This document shows positions 37,298 through 47,170 of a stretch of 64,000 bases of DNA, one piece after another. Made by a program: the position numbers and the translations under genes. The stretch is taken from contig SFCB01000266.1 in assembly GCA_004367505.1 (NCBI GenBank), forward strand, positions 1-64,000. The letters are read 5' to 3'. Positions within the stretch are counted from its first letter, which is position 1. Each line of letters begins with the position of its first letter. The notes beneath the pieces were generated by a model. The model saw only the letters and a program-made list of their open reading frames with translations, had not been told where the DNA came from and ran no database searches. The DNA comes from Chloroflexi bacterium OHK40. GTDB taxonomy: Bacteria > Chloroflexota > Chloroflexia > Chloroflexales > Chloroflexaceae.

Positions 37298-40200
37298 ATG
37301 ACCAACGTTCTGCATGGTACATGGCTGCCTACCGAGCAGCGCTTGTTCCTCTGGGGGGAGAGCGATACACCGACCCCGCGCCGGAGGCCTGGTGAGGGTG
37401 AAGCGCGCGCCCCACGCCGCCGGCGCAAGGGGAGTGCCCATACCCATCCTTTCCAGGTTGCGCCTGATGCACTCCACGAGCGCCTCGCCGATCTTCCTTT
37501 GAGCACCCTGGTGCCCCCTGATGGCGAGCGCACCGTCTGGCTCCCCTCGGTCAACGGGTCGCCGCTGCCCCTGCGCGAGCTGCGCGCGGCGGGCGTACAG
37601 GTTCCGGATGGTGCCCCGGCCCTGGCCGCCTGGCGCGTGCGGGGCCTGCTGATCGAGCCCGGCCAGGCCGTCGAGTTGCTGCTGGCGCTCGGCACCGCCC
37701 ACGACGCCGGCTCGGACCTGCGGAGTTGGCGCGTGGCCGCCCTGCTGGCCCTGGAACTGCTCGCCGGCCAGCAACTCATGCCCGCCCTTGCGCGGGATGG
37801 GCACCGGCTGCGGGCCTTCTGGCAGCCTCGCCCGGTGCCCGCGACCGCCCAGAAGATCGGGGCCCTCGCCCGCGCGCTCCCGCCCCTCTGCCGCGCCGTG
37901 ACCGACCGGCCCGATGCCGCGCCCGCGCCCCGCGAACTCGTCGATGCCTTTCTCGCCGCCGCCGCTGATGCGTTGGCCCGCGACCTGGCCGCCCGCGACG
38001 ATGCTCTGGCGCTGCTACTCGCCCACGGCCGCGAGGCCGGGGCTTCGGTGGGCGCCGCCTGGTTTGCCGCCCTGCTCGGCCGCAACCCTGTGCTGCCGCT
38101 CCAGGGCCGCCCCGCCGATGAGTTGCTGCGGGCCTGGCAGGAGTGGGCCGGTTTCGAGCACGTCGCCGGCGATGAGGTCTTTCGGATTACTTTCCGCCTT
38201 GAGCCCCCCGCTGACCCACAGGGCTACTGGGGGCTCTCCTACATGCTTCAGGCCGCCGACGACCCGAGTCTGCTGGTGCCTGCTGCTCAGCTCTGGCGCG
38301 AGCGCGGCACGTTCTTCAGCTACCTGGACCGGCGCTTCGCTCACCCCCAGGAGCGTCTGTTACGTGGTCTCGCCTTCGCGGCCCGGCTCGTGCCCGCCAT
38401 CGAGCGTAGCCTGCGCGACAAGGCCCCCGAGCAAGCCCAGCTGACCCTCGACGAGGCCTTCCACTTTCTCAAGGAGGCCGCCCCGCTACTCGAGCAGAGC
38501 GGTTTCGGCGTGCTCGTGCCGGGATGGTGGACGGGCCCCGGCCGTCTGCGGGCCCGCGCCCGCGCTACCGCCGCCGAGCGCAAGGGCAAGCAGAAGGACA
38601 ATCTTGGCATCCTCAGCTTCTCCAGCATGATCAACTTTCGCTGGGAGCTGAGCGTCGGCGATCAGCCGATCGACGCCGCAGAGTTCGAGCGCCTCGTGGC
38701 CCTCAAGCAGCCGCTGGTGCAAGTGCGCGGCGAGTGGGTAGCTCTCGACCCCGAGCAGGCCCGCCAGGCGCTTGACCTGCTCAAGCAGCAGGGGCAGATG
38801 ACGGTGGCTCAGGCCATCCACCTTGGCCTCGGTGGCGCCGAGCAAGAGCTCCCCGCCGGGATCGCCTTCGGCGGCCTGGAGGCCGAGGGCGCCCTCGGTG
38901 AGCTCCTGCGCGATCTCTCGGACACCCGGCGCCTCGAGGAGCTCCCCCAGCCCGCGACCTTCCAGGGCACCCTCCGACCCTACCAGCTGCGGGGCTTCTC
39001 CTGGCTGGCCTTTATGCGTCGCTACGGGCTCGGCGCTTGCCTCGCCGATGATATGGGGCTGGGCAAGTCTCCGCAGGCGATCGCCCTGTTGCTCCACGAG
39101 CAAGCGATGGCGCCCCGTGGTGGCCCTACCCTGCTCGTCTGCCCCACCTCGGTGGTGGGCAACTGGCAGCGTGAACTGGCCCGGTTCGGCCCCTCCCTGC
39201 GTGTCTACGCCCATCAGGGCCCCGAGCGCCGCCGTGGCGAGGAGCTTGAGGCCACCGTGGCCGCCAGTGATGTGGTGCTCACCAGCTACCCGCTGCTCGC
39301 GCGCGACCGCGAGGCCCTCACCGCCATCCCCTGGCGCCTGGCCGTGCTCGACGAGGCCCAGAATATCAAGAACAGCGACACCCGTCAGGCTCAGGCCGCC
39401 CGGGCCCTGCGGGCCGAGAGCCGCCTGGTGCTCACCGGTACTCCGGTGGAGAACCGTCTGTCTGAGCTGTGGAGCATTATGGCTTTCCTCAACCCCGGCT
39501 ACCTCAGTGGGGAGACGGAGTTCCGCCGCGTTTTTGCCCGGCCGATTGAGCGGGCCGGCGACGCCGAGGCCGCCGAGCGCCTGCGGCGGCTGGTGGGGCC
39601 TTTCATCCTGCGCCGCCTGAAGACCGACCCGACGATCATCTCCGATCTGCCCGAAAAGCTGGAGATGAAGGTCTTTGTGCCGCTCACCCAGGAACAGGCC
39701 ACGCTCTACGAGGCTACCGTGCGTGACGCGCTGAGCCAGATTCAGGTGGCCGATGAGGAGGGCGAGCAGACGCGCCGCCGTGGTCTGGTACTGGCCATGC
39801 TCACCAGGCTCAAGCAGATCTGCAACCACCCGGCCCATTTCCTCAAGGATGGCTCACCGCTAGCCGGGCGCTCGGGTAAGCTCGCGCGCCTCGACGAGTT
39901 GCTCGAAGAGGTGCTCGCCGAGGGCGACCGGGCGCTGATCTTCACCCAGTTCGCCGAGATGGGCGAGCTGCTACAGCGGCATATCGCCGGGCGGCTTTTT
40001 GCCGAGGCCCTCTTCCTCCATGGCGGCACGCCCGCCCGAGAGCGCGATGCGATGGTGCGGCGCTTCCAGGCGCCCGAGGGGCCGCCAATCTTCATCCTCT
40101 CGCTTAAAGCCGGTGGCGTGGGCCTGAACCTCACCCGGGCGAGCCATGTGATCCACTTCGATCGCTGGTGGAACCCCGCCGTGGAGGATCAGGCCACCGA

Positions 40201-40411
40201 CCGGGCCTTCCGCATCGGCCAGACGCGCAATGTGCAGGTGCGCAAGTTCGTCTGCAGCGGCACGCTCGAGGAGAAGATCGATGCCCTGATCGAGGGCAAG
40301 CGGGCGCTGGTAGCCCAGGTGCTTGGCGCCGGCGAGGCATGGCTCACCGAGCTCAGCACCGACCAGTTGCGCGATCTGGTGGCCCTGCGACGTGAGGATG
40401 TGACAGAGTAG
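37298..40411 (+). CDS. SNF2-family helicase with bacterial SNF2-associated domain
   Basis: 1037 residues. The N-terminal half (to about 560) contains the bacterial SNF2-associated region; the ATPase core has motif I DDMGLGKSPQAIALLL (about residue 585, Ser in place of the usual Thr), the DEAQNIKN Walker B (about 685), TGTPVENRLSELWSI, and the C-terminal lobe ending with SLKAGGVGLNLTRASHVIHF and DRAFRIGQTRNV. It is a DNA translocase probably acting in transcription restart or nucleic-acid remodelling. It is followed 11 bases later by a SWIM protein, the usual bacterial pairing (as for HepA/RapA-type SNF2 with SWIM). Confidence 0.93.
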   Translation: MTNVLHGTWLPTEQRLFLWGESDTPTPRRRPGEGEARAPRRRRKGSAHTHPFQVAPDALHERLADLPLSTLVPPDGERTVWLPSVNGSPLPLRELRAAGVQVPDGAPALAAWRVRGLLIEPGQAVELLLALGTAHDAGSDLRSWRVAALLALELLAGQQLMPALARDGHRLRAFWQPRPVPATAQKIGALARALPPLCRAVTDRPDAAPAPRELVDAFLAAAADALARDLAARDDALALLLAHGREAGASVGAAWFAALLGRNPVLPLQGRPADELLRAWQEWAGFEHVAGDEVFRITFRLEPPADPQGYWGLSYMLQAADDPSLLVPAAQLWRERGTFFSYLDRRFAHPQERLLRGLAFAARLVPAIERSLRDKAPEQAQLTLDEAFHFLKEAAPLLEQSGFGVLVPGWWTGPGRLRARARATAAERKGKQKDNLGILSFSSMINFRWELSVGDQPIDAAEFERLVALKQPLVQVRGEWVALDPEQARQALDLLKQQGQMTVAQAIHLGLGGAEQELPAGIAFGGLEAEGALGELLRDLSDTRRLEELPQPATFQGTLRPYQLRGFSWLAFMRRYGLGACLADDMGLGKSPQAIALLLHEQAMAPRGGPTLLVCPTSVVGNWQRELARFGPSLRVYAHQGPERRRGEELEATVAASDVVLTSYPLLARDREALTAIPWRLAVLDEAQNIKNSDTRQAQAARALRAESRLVLTGTPVENRLSELWSIMAFLNPGYLSGETEFRRVFARPIERAGDAEAAERLRRLVGPFILRRLKTDPTIISDLPEKLEMKVFVPLTQEQATLYEATVRDALSQIQVADEEGEQTRRRGLVLAMLTRLKQICNHPAHFLKDGSPLAGRSGKLARLDELLEEVLAEGDRALIFTQFAEMGELLQRHIAGRLFAEALFLHGGTPARERDAMVRRFQAPEGPPIFILSLKAGGVGLNLTRASHVIHFDRWWNPAVEDQATDRAFRIGQTRNVQVRKFVCSGTLEEKIDALIEGKRALVAQVLGAGEAWLTELSTDQLRDLVALRREDVTE

Positions 40412-40422
40412 AGGGGACACGG

Positions 40423-41277
40423 ATGCCGCGCTATAACAACAGTTGGCGTCGCGAGCGCCGCGAGCGCCGTGGGCGCCTGCCCGCCGAGGGGATCCGCGCC
40501 GAGAGCCAGCACGGCAGCTTCGGCGAGTCCTGGTGGGCCCAGCGCTGGGTGGCTGCCCTGGAGCGCCTGGGCTATGGCAGCCGACTCGCGCGCGGTCGCA
40601 CCTACGCTCGTGGCGGCGCGGTGCTCAGCCTCGATCTGGGCCGTGGGACGGTGAGCGCCCGGGTGCAGGGCTCCCGACCGACTCCCTACCGCGTGACGAT
40701 GGAGATCGCTCAGCTCAGCGATCGCCAGTGGGAGCAGGCGATCGATGCGATGGCCGAGCAGGCGATCTTTGCCGCCAAGCTCCTCGCCGGCGAGATGCCG
40801 CGCGAGATCGAGCAGGCCTTCACCACTGCCGGCGTCTCACTCTTTCCCCAGACGGCCCGGGAGCTGAAGACCAACTGCACCTGCCCCGACAGCGCCAACC
40901 CCTGCAAGCATATCGCGGCCGTCTATTACCTGCTGGGCGAGCGCTTCGACAAGGACCCCTTCCTGCTCTTCGCCCTGCGCGGGCGTGACCGCGATCAGGT
41001 GATCGAGGCGCTGCGCGGGCGTCGCGCCGATGCCGCTGGCGACGAGGTTGAGGCGCCGCCGGTCGAGCAGCCGCCGGGGCTGGCCGAGCAGCTGGAGCAC
41101 TTCGATGAGCCGGGCCCGGGGCTGGCCGAGATCGCGCCCCAGATCGCAGCGCCGCCCGTGGCCTCGGCTCTGCTGCGGCGCTACGGCCCGCCCCCCGGCG
41201 ACATTTCCAGCGAGCTGCACGTGGCCTACGTCGCGCTGACTCGCGCTACCCTCAAGCGGCTCTTCGGCGACGAGTAG
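40423..41277 (+). CDS. SWIM zinc-finger protein
   Basis: 284 residues. The SWIM motif CxCx(6)CxH is C152, C154, C161 and H163 in CTCPDSANPCKHIAAVYYL. The N-terminal region (GSFGESWWAQRWVAALERLG) is the conserved opening of bacterial SNF2-linked SWIM proteins. It probably helps the adjacent helicase bind nucleic acid or protein. Start 11 bases after the helicase stop. Confidence 0.92.
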   Translation: MPRYNNSWRRERRERRGRLPAEGIRAESQHGSFGESWWAQRWVAALERLGYGSRLARGRTYARGGAVLSLDLGRGTVSARVQGSRPTPYRVTMEIAQLSDRQWEQAIDAMAEQAIFAAKLLAGEMPREIEQAFTTAGVSLFPQTARELKTNCTCPDSANPCKHIAAVYYLLGERFDKDPFLLFALRGRDRDQVIEALRGRRADAAGDEVEAPPVEQPPGLAEQLEHFDEPGPGLAEIAPQIAAPPVASALLRRYGPPPGDISSELHVAYVALTRATLKRLFGDE

Positions 41278-41295
41278 ACCTCCCGGGCGGCGAAC

Positions 41296-43059
41296 CTACT
41301 CGTCGTCCAGCTCGTAGAGCAGGTCGAGCAGGGCCTCGCTGGCGGTCTCCACTGCGGTCGAATCGCTTTGCCGGGCGGCCTCTTCCAGGGCGGTGATCGC
41401 TCGCCGCAACTCGGCGTTCTCGGGGTGCGCCGCGCTGGCCCGCTGGGCGCGCCCGAGCAGCCCGAGCGTCTCCAGGCTCATGGATGCGGTGCCAGGCGGA
41501 GGTAAGGCAGCGGGTGCGCCCGGCGTGGGGGCGTCCCAGCCTTCCAGTTCCAGGTTGTCCAGGTCGTCGCGGATGCCGGCGAGTTCGGCGGGGGCCAGGC
41601 GAGCGTAGGCCGCGCGCACACTGGCGTTGATCTGCCGGCCGCTCCCCCGATCGACAGCGGAGATCGTGACGATCCCGTTCAGGTCAAAGTCGAACTGCAC
41701 CGTGATGCGGGGTGGCTGGCCGGGCGCCTCGGGACGCAGGTGCTCAAAGAGGAACTGGCCGAGCAGGGTGTTCTGCGAGGCCACCGGGTGCTCGCCCTGG
41801 TAGATCTTCAGGTCGATCGCCGTCTGCGCGGGGTGCAGGGCGGAGTAGATCTCGGCGCGCGAGGTGGGAATGGTGGTGTTGCGTGGGATGATCACACTGT
41901 AGTGGTCGGGGATCACCCGCCCGTGCTCCAGTTCAGCGATCTCAATGCCCAGCGAGTGGGCGGTCACGTCCACCAGGATCGCGTCAAGGGGTTCGCCGGC
42001 GATAATGGCGGCCTGCACGGCGGCGCCAAGGGCCACGGCCTCGTCGGGGTTGACGGCGACGGCGGGTTCCAGGCCGGTGCGCTCGCGCACCAGTTCCCAC
42101 ACCAGCGGAATGCGCGTGCTGCCGCCGACGAAGAGCACTTTGTCCAGATCCTCGGCGCTCATGCCCGCGTCGCGCAGGGCCGCGTCGAGCGATTCAAGCG
42201 TGCCATCGAGCAGGTCGGCGATGGCGGCCTCGAAATCGGCCCGCTCCAGCTCTTCGTCCAGGTGCAGGGGCCTGCCCTCCACGGTGAGCAGGTACTCCTC
42301 CTGGACGCGCACGGTAGGCCGGCTGGAGAGGGCAATCTTGGCCGCCTCAGCGGCGCGCAGCAAGCGCGCCATGGCCCGCTGGTCGGAGCGCGGATCGACA
42401 CCGTGCCGGGCCTCAAAGCGCTCGACGAGCACGTCGCGCAGGCGCTCGTCGAAGTCGTCGCCGCCGAGTTGGGTATTGCCGTGACTGGCGCGCACCTCGA
42501 CCACGCCGCTGTCGAGCTCGATGATCGAGACATCGAAGGTGCCGCCACCGAGATCGTAGACGGCCACGAGCTGGCGCTCGGCGCTGCGGTCGAGGCCATA
42601 GGCGAGGGCCGCGGCGGTGGGCTCGTTGATGATCCGCTCCACGGTGAACCCGGCGAGCTCGCCGGCCTCGCGGGTCGCCTGGCGGGCGGCATCGGAGAAG
42701 TAGGCCGGCACGGTGATCACGGCGCGGCGCACAGCCTCGCCGAGCTGGGCCTCGGCGCGTCGCCGGAGCTCGCGCAGGATGAGCGCCGAGATCTGCTGGG
42801 GCGAAAAGGTGCGCCCGCCGAGCAGCACCGGGGTGTCGCGGCCCATCAGGCGCTTGATGGAGCGTACCGTGCGCTCGGGGTAGAGGGCGTATTGGTTGCG
42901 GGCGGGGGTGCCGATGAGCAGACCGCCGTCGGGGCCAACGCCCACCACCGAGGGCATGATCCGCTCGTCGCCGTGGGGGAGGATCTGCGGCACGCCGTCG
43001 CGCACGATCGCGGCGGCGGAGAAGGTTGTTCCGAGGTCGATTCCGATGATCCGGCTCAT
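41296..43059 (-). CDS. Hsp70-family chaperone (DnaK-like)
   Basis: 587 residues. ATPase domain signatures are IGIDLGTTFSAAAI, VAVYDLGGGTFDVSIIELD, the phosphate loop and VLFVGGSTRIPLVWELV; the substrate domain has DVTAHSLGIEIAELEHGRVI and the conserved NTTIPTSRAE. The C-terminal lid is short and Pro-rich compared with canonical DnaK (about 630-640), so this is likely a secondary Hsp70. Last gene of the TPR-J-GrpE-Hsp70 operon. The start at 43059 is preceded by GGAG; an upstream in-frame ATG is rejected. Confidence 0.93.
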   Translation of the reverse strand: MSRIIGIDLGTTFSAAAIVRDGVPQILPHGDERIMPSVVGVGPDGGLLIGTPARNQYALYPERTVRSIKRLMGRDTPVLLGGRTFSPQQISALILRELRRRAEAQLGEAVRRAVITVPAYFSDAARQATREAGELAGFTVERIINEPTAAALAYGLDRSAERQLVAVYDLGGGTFDVSIIELDSGVVEVRASHGNTQLGGDDFDERLRDVLVERFEARHGVDPRSDQRAMARLLRAAEAAKIALSSRPTVRVQEEYLLTVEGRPLHLDEELERADFEAAIADLLDGTLESLDAALRDAGMSAEDLDKVLFVGGSTRIPLVWELVRERTGLEPAVAVNPDEAVALGAAVQAAIIAGEPLDAILVDVTAHSLGIEIAELEHGRVIPDHYSVIIPRNTTIPTSRAEIYSALHPAQTAIDLKIYQGEHPVASQNTLLGQFLFEHLRPEAPGQPPRITVQFDFDLNGIVTISAVDRGSGRQINASVRAAYARLAPAELAGIRDDLDNLELEGWDAPTPGAPAALPPPGTASMSLETLGLLGRAQRASAAHPENAELRRAITALEEAARQSDSTAVETASEALLDLLYELDDE

Positions 43060-43082
43060 GGGGGCTCCGTAGGGATACGCGA

Positions 43083-43748
43083 TCACCCGGCCACAGTCAC
43101 CTCGGCGTGGCGCAGGACGCGCTCGCCCGCCACGAATCCGCGGCGCAGTTCGTGGACGACGGTGCCGGGGGGCGTCGCGCCAGGCACCACCTCAACGGCA
43201 AGGTGGCGGCGCGGGTCGAAGGGGTGCCCAACGGTGGGGATTGGCAGCACGCCCTCGGCGGCCAGGGCATCGAGCAGGCGGCGGCGTACAATCGCCAGGC
43301 CCTCCAGCCAGGGTCCCAGAGTTGGATCGGGCGGGGGAGGGGGAGCGTTGGCTGCGTCGTCGGCGCCGAGCAGCAGGCGCCGCAGCAGCGCGCCGGGTGG
43401 TTCGACGGAATCTGGCCTGGCGCGGGCCGCGTCGCCGGCGCGCAGGGCCTCGTCAAGGCCGTCGAGCACGGGGAACATTGCCCGCGCCACCTCGAGGCGG
43501 GCCTCGGCCACGGCGGCGCGGGCGCGGGCGCGCTCGGCTGCCAGCTCCTCCTCGCGGTGCCGCTCGGCGGTGCGCAGGGCCTCCAGAGCGGCGTCGAGGC
43601 GCTCGGCCTGGGCTTCGGCCAGCGCGTTACTCTTGAGTTGCTCGCGACCGGCGCGGCCCAGTTGCTTCTCCAGGGCGGCGACGCTGGCCTGCAGGGCCTC
43701 CAGCCGGGCGGCCAGTTCGGCCGTTGCGGGGAGAACGTCCTCGTTCAT
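43083..43748 (-). CDS. grpE: GrpE nucleotide exchange factor
   Basis: 221 residues. Long N-terminal coiled coil (about 8-85, heptads rich in Ala/Leu/Glu) and C-terminal beta domain with the GrpE signature IPTVGHPFDPRRHLAVEVVP and VHELRRGFVAGERVLRHAEV. It drives ADP release from the Hsp70 encoded 23 bases downstream. Its ATG overlaps the stop of the J-protein gene. Confidence 0.93.
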   Translation of the reverse strand: MNEDVLPATAELAARLEALQASVAALEKQLGRAGREQLKSNALAEAQAERLDAALEALRTAERHREEELAAERARARAAVAEARLEVARAMFPVLDGLDEALRAGDAARARPDSVEPPGALLRRLLLGADDAANAPPPPPDPTLGPWLEGLAIVRRRLLDALAAEGVLPIPTVGHPFDPRRHLAVEVVPGATPPGTVVHELRRGFVAGERVLRHAEVTVAG

Positions 43749-44098
43749 GGCTCCAGGGTCACCTTTGCGTAGTCGGAGCGCCAGTCGCTGCGGTCGAGCT
43801 CGGTAAGAGCCCGTAGCACGGCGAGCACGTCGGCGGGCAACACTGCGAAGGAGAGCTTCGGCGGGCTGCGCCGGCGGGCGGGCTCGGGCCAGGGCTGCAG
43901 CAGCTGCATGGCGCTCTCCAGGCGCTGATCGGGGTCGCGCAGGCGCTCGTAAGCGGCTCGGATGCGCTTGAACTGCTCAGGGGAGCGCTCGGGCGGGTGC
44001 TCGCGCACGGCGGTGAAGTAGGCCCGCTTGATCTGCTCGGCGGTCGCCCCACGTTCCAGCCCGAGCACCGCGAAGGGGTCGATGTACGCTTCGCTCAT
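43745..44098 (-). CDS. J-domain protein with HPP in place of HPD
   Basis: 117 residues. J-domain from 7 to about 60: DPFAVLGLERGATAEQIKRA, helix II, then REHPPERSPEQFKRIRAAYE. The universally important HPD tripeptide, which triggers Hsp70 ATP hydrolysis, reads HPP (34-36). The C-terminal 55 residues are unlike DnaJ and lack zinc or substrate domains. It lies between the TPR and GrpE genes, so it is probably the partner of this Hsp70 despite the substitution. Confidence 0.85.
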   Translation of the reverse strand: MSEAYIDPFAVLGLERGATAEQIKRAYFTAVREHPPERSPEQFKRIRAAYERLRDPDQRLESAMQLLQPWPEPARRRSPPKLSFAVLPADVLAVLRALTELDRSDWRSDYAKVTLEP

Positions 44099-44112
44099 CA
44101 GGACATCCCCCA

Positions 44113-46368
44113 TCAATCCTGGAAGAACTCCTCATCCAGTTCGTCGAGCAGGTCCGGGTCGCTGAGGCCCGACTGAAGCATGAGTCGCAGCATGGGGGTG
44201 CCCACCACGCGGCGGATCTCCTGGGCCTGCTCTTGAAGGTCGCGGTTGCCCTGGCGGCGGGCAAGCTGAGCGGCGCGCTGCAGGGTGGCCTTCGCCTCTT
44301 GCACCTGGTCGCCCAGGCCGAGAACCAGGCCCAGCAAGATCAGCGCCTGGGGGTCGTCGGGCAGTTGCGCGACGGCGGCCTCGGCAAAGGGGCGGGCCAG
44401 GTCGGGCCGGGGCAGCATAAGGAAGGAGGCGATCGCCTGTTTGATGCGTGGCTCATCGGGCTCGATGGCCACGGCCCGCTCCAGCAGTTCCATGGCCAGG
44501 CGCGTCCAGGGGGTGTCGGTGGGCCTGGGAGGGGCCAGCGGCCCGAAGAGGGCGAGAGGCATGGCGGGCTGGGGGAGGGCGCGCAGCATCAGGGCGGTGC
44601 CCATGGCCACATAGTCCTCGGCGGCGGGCTGACGCTCACGGGCAAAGCGTTCCAGCAGAGCGCGGGCGGCCACTTCATCGCCGGCCATCTGCCATGTCTC
44701 CAGCGCGATCGTCCAGGTTTCGGCGCGGTCGCCGGCAGCGTTGAGCGCCCGCTCCACCAGGCCGGCGGTGTCGCCCGAGCGGCGCTGGAGGATCAGCATG
44801 CGGGCCTGGTTGATCGGGAAGCGCGGGTTGCTCGGGTCGTAGCGTTCACCTTCGACGAAGGCCCGGTAGGCGGCATCGTAGCGCATGAACTCGGCGTGCT
44901 GGCGGCCATTGTGGAGGAAGATCCCCGCAGCGGCGCGGCGCAGGTCGTCGCGGTCGGGGTGGCGCTCAACCAGGCCACGGGCGATCTCTTCGGCCTCGGC
45001 GTAGAAGCCGCGCTCACTCTGGGCGATCGCCAAGCGCAACAGGGCCTCGGGATGCTGCGGGTCGATCTGCAGGATGCGCTGGAGCTCGTTGGTGGCGGCG
45101 CGCTCCTGCTGGTTGGCCATCAGCGCATCGGCGAGCTGGATGCGCAGGTCCAGGTCGTTCGGCTCGGCCTTGAGGGCCTGGCGAAAGACGGTGACGGCCT
45201 CGTCGGGGCGGCCAGCCCGGCGGTAGCACTCGATGATCCGTTTGCGCACCCAGGCCCAGCGGGCCTCGGCGGCGGCGTCCTCGGCGCTCCGCTTGCGGGG
45301 GCGAGTGCGCAGAAGGGCGCGCCAGGATTCGGCGGCCGGCTCCCACTCCTCCAGGCGCTCGTAAGCCAGGGCGAGGTTGTGGAGGATGGGCTGGGGCGAG
45401 CCGAGACCCTGCCCGCGCCCGAGGATCTCGCGGGCGGCCTCCCAGTCGGCGGCGGCCCGGTCCCAGTTGCCCGTGGCGGCGGCAGCGTGGGCGGATCGGT
45501 CGAGCACCAGCACGCGCAGTTCGTCGAAGGCCGGCCCATCGGCCAGGGCGGCCCAGCTGCGGGCGAGGGCGGCGGCAGCCGGCAGGTCGCCGCTCTCGTA
45601 GGCAGCGGCGAGACGCTCGTGAACCAGGGCGGCGAGGTTCTGCTCCAGCCGCCCGGGCTTCTCGCCCATGCTGAAGAGTTGTTGCCAGAGCCGCAGGGCC
45701 TGCTCGCTATCGCCAGCGAGGGCGGCGGCGAGGCCGCGATAGTAGCGCCGCAGCCCGTGGAGGGCCGGCGCCGGGAGCTGCCGTTCGTCGGCGAGCATCG
45801 GCAGCGCCGACGGGTCGCGGGTGGCCAGGCGGCCAAGGCCGCGCCAGAGGCGACCGAGCGGGCTCTCATCGGTTGTAGGCACCTGGCCGCGGATCACGGC
45901 CTGCGCCGGGGCGGCCCAGGCGAGGGCCTCCGGGGTGAGCCCGGGCATGCCCTGCAGTTGGGCGTAGGGGTGGCGCTCGAGCGTGAGCAGGGCGAGCAGG
46001 CGGGCCGCTTCGACGTGGCCCGGCTCGGCGGCGAGCACCGCGCGGTAGGCGGCCTCGGCTGCGGCGTGCTCGCCGGCCTGGTGCTGCAAGCGGCCAAGGT
46101 GAAACCGGTAGCGCAGGTCGTGTGGGGCGAACTCGGCAGCGCGGCGGATGTCGTCCAGGGCGTGGGGGCTCCCCGGTGCCAGGGCGCGCCGGAAGTGGGC
46201 CTCGGCCAGGGCTGTGCGCACCGCTGGATCGCTGCTGGCCAGCGGCGCCCACAGCGCGATCGCCTGATCCAGGCGGCCCGATTGGAAGGCACGCAGGCCG
46301 CGCTCACGGGGAGAAGTGGGGGCTGAGGTGGGGGCCGGGCGAGCGGGCGGTTTCTTGGCTCGTGGCAT
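44113..46368 (-). CDS. Large TPR protein of the Hsp70 operon
   Basis: 751 residues, mostly TPR hairpins from about 25 to 700 (RERGLRAFQSGRLDQAIALW, LGRLQHQAGEHAAAEAAYRA, AVTVFRQALKAEPNDLDLRI, LLRLAIAQSERGFYAEAEEI). The N-terminus is Lys/Pro/Ala-rich. The end is acidic (LDELDEEFFQD), which could dock a basic partner. Start at 46368 with GGAGCAGTG upstream. First gene of the chaperone operon; it may deliver clients or act as a scaffold (inference). Confidence 0.88.
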   Translation of the reverse strand: MPRAKKPPARPAPTSAPTSPRERGLRAFQSGRLDQAIALWAPLASSDPAVRTALAEAHFRRALAPGSPHALDDIRRAAEFAPHDLRYRFHLGRLQHQAGEHAAAEAAYRAVLAAEPGHVEAARLLALLTLERHPYAQLQGMPGLTPEALAWAAPAQAVIRGQVPTTDESPLGRLWRGLGRLATRDPSALPMLADERQLPAPALHGLRRYYRGLAAALAGDSEQALRLWQQLFSMGEKPGRLEQNLAALVHERLAAAYESGDLPAAAALARSWAALADGPAFDELRVLVLDRSAHAAAATGNWDRAAADWEAAREILGRGQGLGSPQPILHNLALAYERLEEWEPAAESWRALLRTRPRKRSAEDAAAEARWAWVRKRIIECYRRAGRPDEAVTVFRQALKAEPNDLDLRIQLADALMANQQERAATNELQRILQIDPQHPEALLRLAIAQSERGFYAEAEEIARGLVERHPDRDDLRRAAAGIFLHNGRQHAEFMRYDAAYRAFVEGERYDPSNPRFPINQARMLILQRRSGDTAGLVERALNAAGDRAETWTIALETWQMAGDEVAARALLERFARERQPAAEDYVAMGTALMLRALPQPAMPLALFGPLAPPRPTDTPWTRLAMELLERAVAIEPDEPRIKQAIASFLMLPRPDLARPFAEAAVAQLPDDPQALILLGLVLGLGDQVQEAKATLQRAAQLARRQGNRDLQEQAQEIRRVVGTPMLRLMLQSGLSDPDLLDELDEEFFQD

Positions 46369-46402
46369 CACTGCTCCGGCGGCGCGGCAAGCGACTGGAG
46401 GG

Positions 46403-46870
46403 CTACCCCAGCGCCGCCAGCGCCCGCTCAACGCTATCGGCCGGGGAGACCTTCACCTCGGCCTGGACGATCCGGCCCTCCTCGTCGATCACGAAGTGGC
46501 TACGGATGATGCCCATATACTTGCGGCCCATCATCGACTTCTCGCCCCATACGCCGTAGGCCTCGGCAACGGCGTGCTGGTCGTCGACCAGCAGGGTGAA
46601 GGGCAGATTGTACTTGGTGCGGAACTTCTGGTGCGACTTCTGGCCGTCGGTGCTGATGCCCAGCACCACCCCGTTGCGCTCCTCGATCGCCAGGTAGTTA
46701 TCGCGGAAGCCGCAGGCCTGTGAGGTACAGCCCGGGGTGTCGTCTTTGGGGTAGAAGTAAAGGATTACCTTTTTGCCCCGCAGGTCGGAGAGCCTGACGG
46801 GCTCGCCGCGATCACTCAGCAGCTCGAAGTCCGGGGCCAGATCGCCAACCTTGAGCATCTGCTCTGCCAT
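46403..46870 (-). CDS. bcp: Thiol peroxidase Bcp (peroxiredoxin Q)
   Basis: 155 residues. Reduces H2O2 and organic hydroperoxides. Peroxidatic C48 in YPKDDTPGCTSQACGF and resolving C53 five residues later mark the Bcp/PrxQ type. A TACAAT-like -10 lies at 46909-46914 on the minus strand and GGAGCACCC precedes the start. Confidence 0.95.
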   Translation of the reverse strand: MAEQMLKVGDLAPDFELLSDRGEPVRLSDLRGKKVILYFYPKDDTPGCTSQACGFRDNYLAIEERNGVVLGISTDGQKSHQKFRTKYNLPFTLLVDDQHAVAEAYGVWGEKSMMGRKYMGIIRSHFVIDEEGRIVQAEVKVSPADSVERALAALG

Positions 46871-47170
46871 GGGTGCTCCGTGAGCGTAGAAATCATGCCG
46901 GTGTCCTCATTGTACCCCAACTACGTGCCGTTATCGGCAGGGGCGGGTGCGGTGTCCAGGGTTGCTCCATCACCCGCCCGCACAGGCATGGCCTTGCCCA
47001 GGCGCCCATGGGGGCACGAGAACGAGACCGCGCTTCCCGGTACCGCTAGTGACAACCTGTTGGGCGTGCCACGGCACAGGCGGCGGGCCATGCAGGACCC
47101 TGCGTCGTTGTGCGGCGGTTCTCGACGCTCGGTTTTGCCGGGGTTGCCACAGGGGCGTTGTGCGCCTCAA
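46871..47170. other. 300-bp spacer upstream of bcp
   Basis: Apart from the bcp -10 (46909-46914, minus strand) I see no gene, repeat or structured RNA. Confidence 0.4.
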
